A stretch of DNA of 64,000 nucleotides from assembly GCA_949128115.1 (NCBI GenBank), contig OX421965.1, positions 46,491,257 to 46,555,256 on the forward strand, in the 5' to 3' direction. Shown in pieces: positions 61,245-64,000 of this stretch (position 1 is the first letter of the stretch; each line of letters starts with the position of its first letter). This DNA comes from Anaspis maculata. Lineage: Eukaryota; Arthropoda; Insecta; Coleoptera; Scraptiidae. The notes below the pieces were generated by a model, which saw nothing but the letters and a program-made list of their open reading frames with translations, was not told the DNA's origin and did no database searches. The translations under genes were made by a program, and so were the position numbers.

Positions 61245-61998
61245 TATAAAAGCTTCGCGCCAGAACAGGGATTTTGAGTGGGGTTGGTCTGACTGTGTGA
61301 CAATGGAATAATCAAGAATTTCAGGGATGTCACTGTGACACTGTCATTTTGAACATGCTATCGCAAAACCGGTTTCCTATCGAATTCTCTTACTATGAGC
61401 ATTTAGACAATAAAGTCGAACAAGGTTTCGAAGAAACTGACTCCAGAAACCTCTTATAACACTGTCTCAGTCGAGATAATTTATTTCCAGGGGAAAATCT
61501 GGACGATCACCAATAGCACAGAAATAAGAGGCTGAAAATGAACAGTGAGCTTTTATAGGTTCATCATTAGCATACAATTCCGGATAGGTAATACTTTAGA
61601 GCTACAAGAGATCCATGTGGGGAGGACGCGATGGATCTCCAAATAAAATGTGGGGAGCAGGAACACTGATGTCCGAAATGAAGCCGAGGGTCAGCCAGGT
61701 CAGAGCACGGGTGACAAACATGCGAAAGGCCTTTAGGTGGACAGCACTGAAGACTAAAGAAAGAGACTAGTTAGGTTGAACAAGAAATGAACAAAACGAG
61801 TAGGTACTTACCGCGTAGATCATGCAAAGCCTCGATCAAAGCAGTCAAAGGCAAAAAAAAGGGCACAGGAAGAAATTACGGTCGGCGGTTTGACGTTGTC
61901 AGTCAGACTCAGATCTTGTTGTTTGAAAACGGCACCTTGGCGACGTTATATCATTGCCAACTCAACGAGGAAAAAGAGTCCTTCTATGTTCTATATCT
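61245..61998. other. No gene recognised
   Basis: A plus-strand 74-codon frame (61787-62011) with a basic N-terminus shows no domain. Confidence 0.35.
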
Positions 61999-62026
61999 AA
62001 TATATTTGTGACGTCACAAATATATT
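61999..62026. promoter_or_regulatory. Perfect 28-bp palindrome centred on TGACGTCA
   Basis: AATATATTTGTGAC and its exact complement, placing a full cAMP-response-element consensus (TGACGTCA) at the centre. It could be a CREB/ATF-type binding site or the joined ends of a mobile element. Confidence 0.5.
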
Positions 62027-62624
62027 TTTAAAACACGCATTGCGGCCGCAATTTTGGGAATTTGGGAAAAAGAAAAAATACGGGTACATTATTTTTAACC
62101 ATACTATCGATTCAGCCAATAAAAAAAAAATAGGCAAGTACCCCATTATGTTTTTTCTAGATATGATTTTTTCTGACACAACAACTTCAACGAGGGCGCT
62201 CGGCAGTGGTAGCATGCCACTTATAATATTTCATTTTTTATAATATTTTCATTCTCGTAACTATTTCACGTCGAAGTTACCATTTGGCAGACAATTGAGA
62301 AAAACCGGCACCAAGTCACCGTAAGGGCGGTTTTTACCCCGTAAAATCCATGACACGAACGCCGAAATCTCCGAGTATTTTGATTCATGTTGTTTAGACG
62401 GGTCAAAAAAGTCACTAAACAAAAATTTAGCTATGTGGGAATCATTTCCAGGTTAACCTAAAATGACTGGGCTAAGAAGATAAGCACAACAGGATGGCGT
62501 CCTGGTTCCTGGTATTAGATGATCGTCGGCTATGCGGTTCCCAAAGCGGAAAGTGATTTAATTCAAAAAGTCGAAAATCGAAATTATTTTCTAAAAATAG
62601 CTCTTTGGCTTTGCAAGTAAGGTC

Positions 62625-62789
62625 GTGTATAGACAATACAAATAGTCGTTATCACCACCGTTGTCACGGATATTGGGCCATCAAAAATCAGCCAACATTT
62701 TTTTTGAATGATGGGACTCGCCTGGTTCCTTCGCAACCGTAAAAATCCGTGACGACATATGGTCTTTTCTATTTGTATTGTCTATACGC
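62625..62789. mobile_element. MITE-like element, 165 bp
   Basis: Terminal repeats GTGTATAGACAATACAAATAG and complement (CTATTTGTATTGTCTATACGC), 20 of 21 positions matching. Interior includes inverted CCGTTGTCACGGAT / ATCCGTGACGACAT. No coding capacity. Confidence 0.8.
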
Positions 62790-62854
62790 TCCTTTTTCTA
62801 AATGTTTTGTCAAAAATATATAGGAATTGAAAATTGATTGTAGGTATGGACTAC

Positions 62855-63168
62855 TGGCTACGTTTACACCGTGGCTTTGGTCCGCGACCTAAGCACTAAA
62901 TTCGATCCAAATAGATTTAGTTCACGAGGTGTCCTTGATCGCAGACAAGGACCAAATTAGGACCAAGTAGCTTGGGTCAGGTCTCCGGTTAGCCGTGGAC
63001 TGAAGTAAATTTAGTTTTTAGATTTATTTAGTTTGAGTTCATATTTTGAAATAGGTCGGCCGCGTTAGTCTGCCGGTGAAAATGCTGGAAGAGAAGAATT
63101 ACTTTAGGTGGAATTTGGGTCAGTGCTTGGGTCAGTTCAGTTTTAGTCCACCAGTGTTAACGTAGCCA
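62855..63168. mobile_element. MITE-like element, 314 bp
   Basis: Terminal repeats TGGCTACGTTTACAC and complement (GTGTTAACGTAGCCA). Interior carries several GGTCC and TTTAGT words in mirrored order. No coding capacity. Confidence 0.65.
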
Positions 63169-63635
63169 CGATCTATTTAGGTATTTTGCTTATTAATTGA
63201 ACAAAGTGAGCTTGCGGATGTACCTAGTAAATAGATACCTACATTTGAAACAAATAAGTATATCATCGTTCGATTTAGAAAGGGAAACTCTTAAAAAGCA
63301 ATTATTTTAGTATTCAGAAGCACTCTATTTTATGGCTGCCTTAACTCCTGGATCGTTTTATAGGCGTGCGTTATTTAAAGCCCCAGTGAGGTAGGCCGAA
63401 CACGGTACCTAACATTAAAGCGGTTAATGTTCCAGCATATCAATTTTTCGGTATCGTCTAGTTAAAATCAGAAACCTGACAATACTTCCATTTGTAATAT
63501 AACCATATGTATATGGTTTTCTGACAAAAGTTCCCAAAAAGCGCAAAAATATTTGTGAACAAGAGTTTGTTCAATGATAATTGTGCTAAGAAAGTCAAAA
63601 AGTGGAATCGCAAAACGCTTGAGATATGCCGATTA

Positions 63636-64000
63636 TAATCAACAGTAATATCACAAGTGCTTAGATTTTCACGATAATTTTGGTCAGGCGATCGCGAGTG
63701 CTGATTGTAGCGATAAATGCCCGACTCCGTAGGAGGAGGGCATTTATCCAGGGACATCAGCCCGAGGGAAACGCCTGGCCAAAATTATCTGGGAAAATCT
63801 CGAGCACGAGTGATATTTTGAAGATTATTACATAAAAGAAGTCCGAAGTGACAGCTGTCAGATTTTGTTGTTTACATGAATTTTATTCCGTTGCTATTGA
63901 CAGTGGGATTTAGATAAGTGATTATTATCCTTGTAGGTCTAATAATCAAGGGCGTTGTATGTAATAATCAACAGTAATATCACAAGTGCTTAGATTTTCA
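63636..64000. repeat. Start of a tandem repeat with a 327-bp period, cut by the window edge
   Basis: ATAATCAACAGTAATATCAC followed by AAGTGCTTAGATTTTCA occurs at 63636 and again from 63963 to the last base. The unit contains a hairpin, GATAAATGCCC (63712) with GGGCATTTATC (63738), and partly inverted outer words (AATTTTGGTCAGGCG / CGCCTGGCCAAAATT). The array may continue beyond the window. Confidence 0.6.

Overview
The window is insect nuclear DNA: AT-rich, dense in transposable-element debris, with one unmistakable host gene. The only large open frame is a 5.2-kb exon on the minus strand (44367 down to 39184). It encodes a signal peptide and about sixteen tandem cadherin repeats and is recognisable as the 5' coding exon of the giant atypical cadherin Fat (ft), a planar-polarity and Hippo-pathway receptor. 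The species cannot be fixed from the sequence. Frequent GTAGGT/ACCTAC runs and the mix of foldback elements would fit a hemipteroid insect, but that is a guess.

Layout. (1) 39183 down to position 1 lies downstream of a clean splice donor (AAG|GTGAGC) that closes the ft exon in phase 0. I found no further cadherin exon to the left, so all of it is probably ft intron 1, at least 39 kb long and running off the window. It holds a 4.5-kb composite foldback element (6003-10493) interrupted by a second element, a retroposon-like unit (10548-11290), a small inverted-repeat element (13621-14036), a 2.9-kb palindrome (16152-19062), an LTR family seen about three times (one copy carrying an inserted 865-bp element), a 2.1-kb palindrome (30955-33016) and a reverse-transcriptase 3' fragment (36680-37012). 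Between these are element-poor islands that may hold regulatory DNA. (2) 39184-44406 is the ft exon, its start codon and a short 5' UTR with a GCA repeat and a minimal upstream ORF. A GC-rich stretch to about 45130 is the likely promoter region. (3) 45131-64000 is upstream of ft. It holds a few weak candidate exons of an unidentified minus-strand gene (46632-46842; 52730-53055), a 1.45-kb palindrome (47600-49055), an apparently exact 1411-bp tandem duplication (49816-52637), several small inverted-repeat elements, a 2-kb foldback with a solo arm beside it (58459-61244) and a truncated tandem repeat at the right edge.

No tRNA gene, rRNA gene, CRISPR array or intact transposase was found. The most striking feature is the number of kilobase-scale inverted repeats, three of them inside what should be the ft primary transcript. 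If transcribed they would fold into long double-stranded RNA. That functional idea is inference; the inverted repeats themselves are read directly from the sequence.
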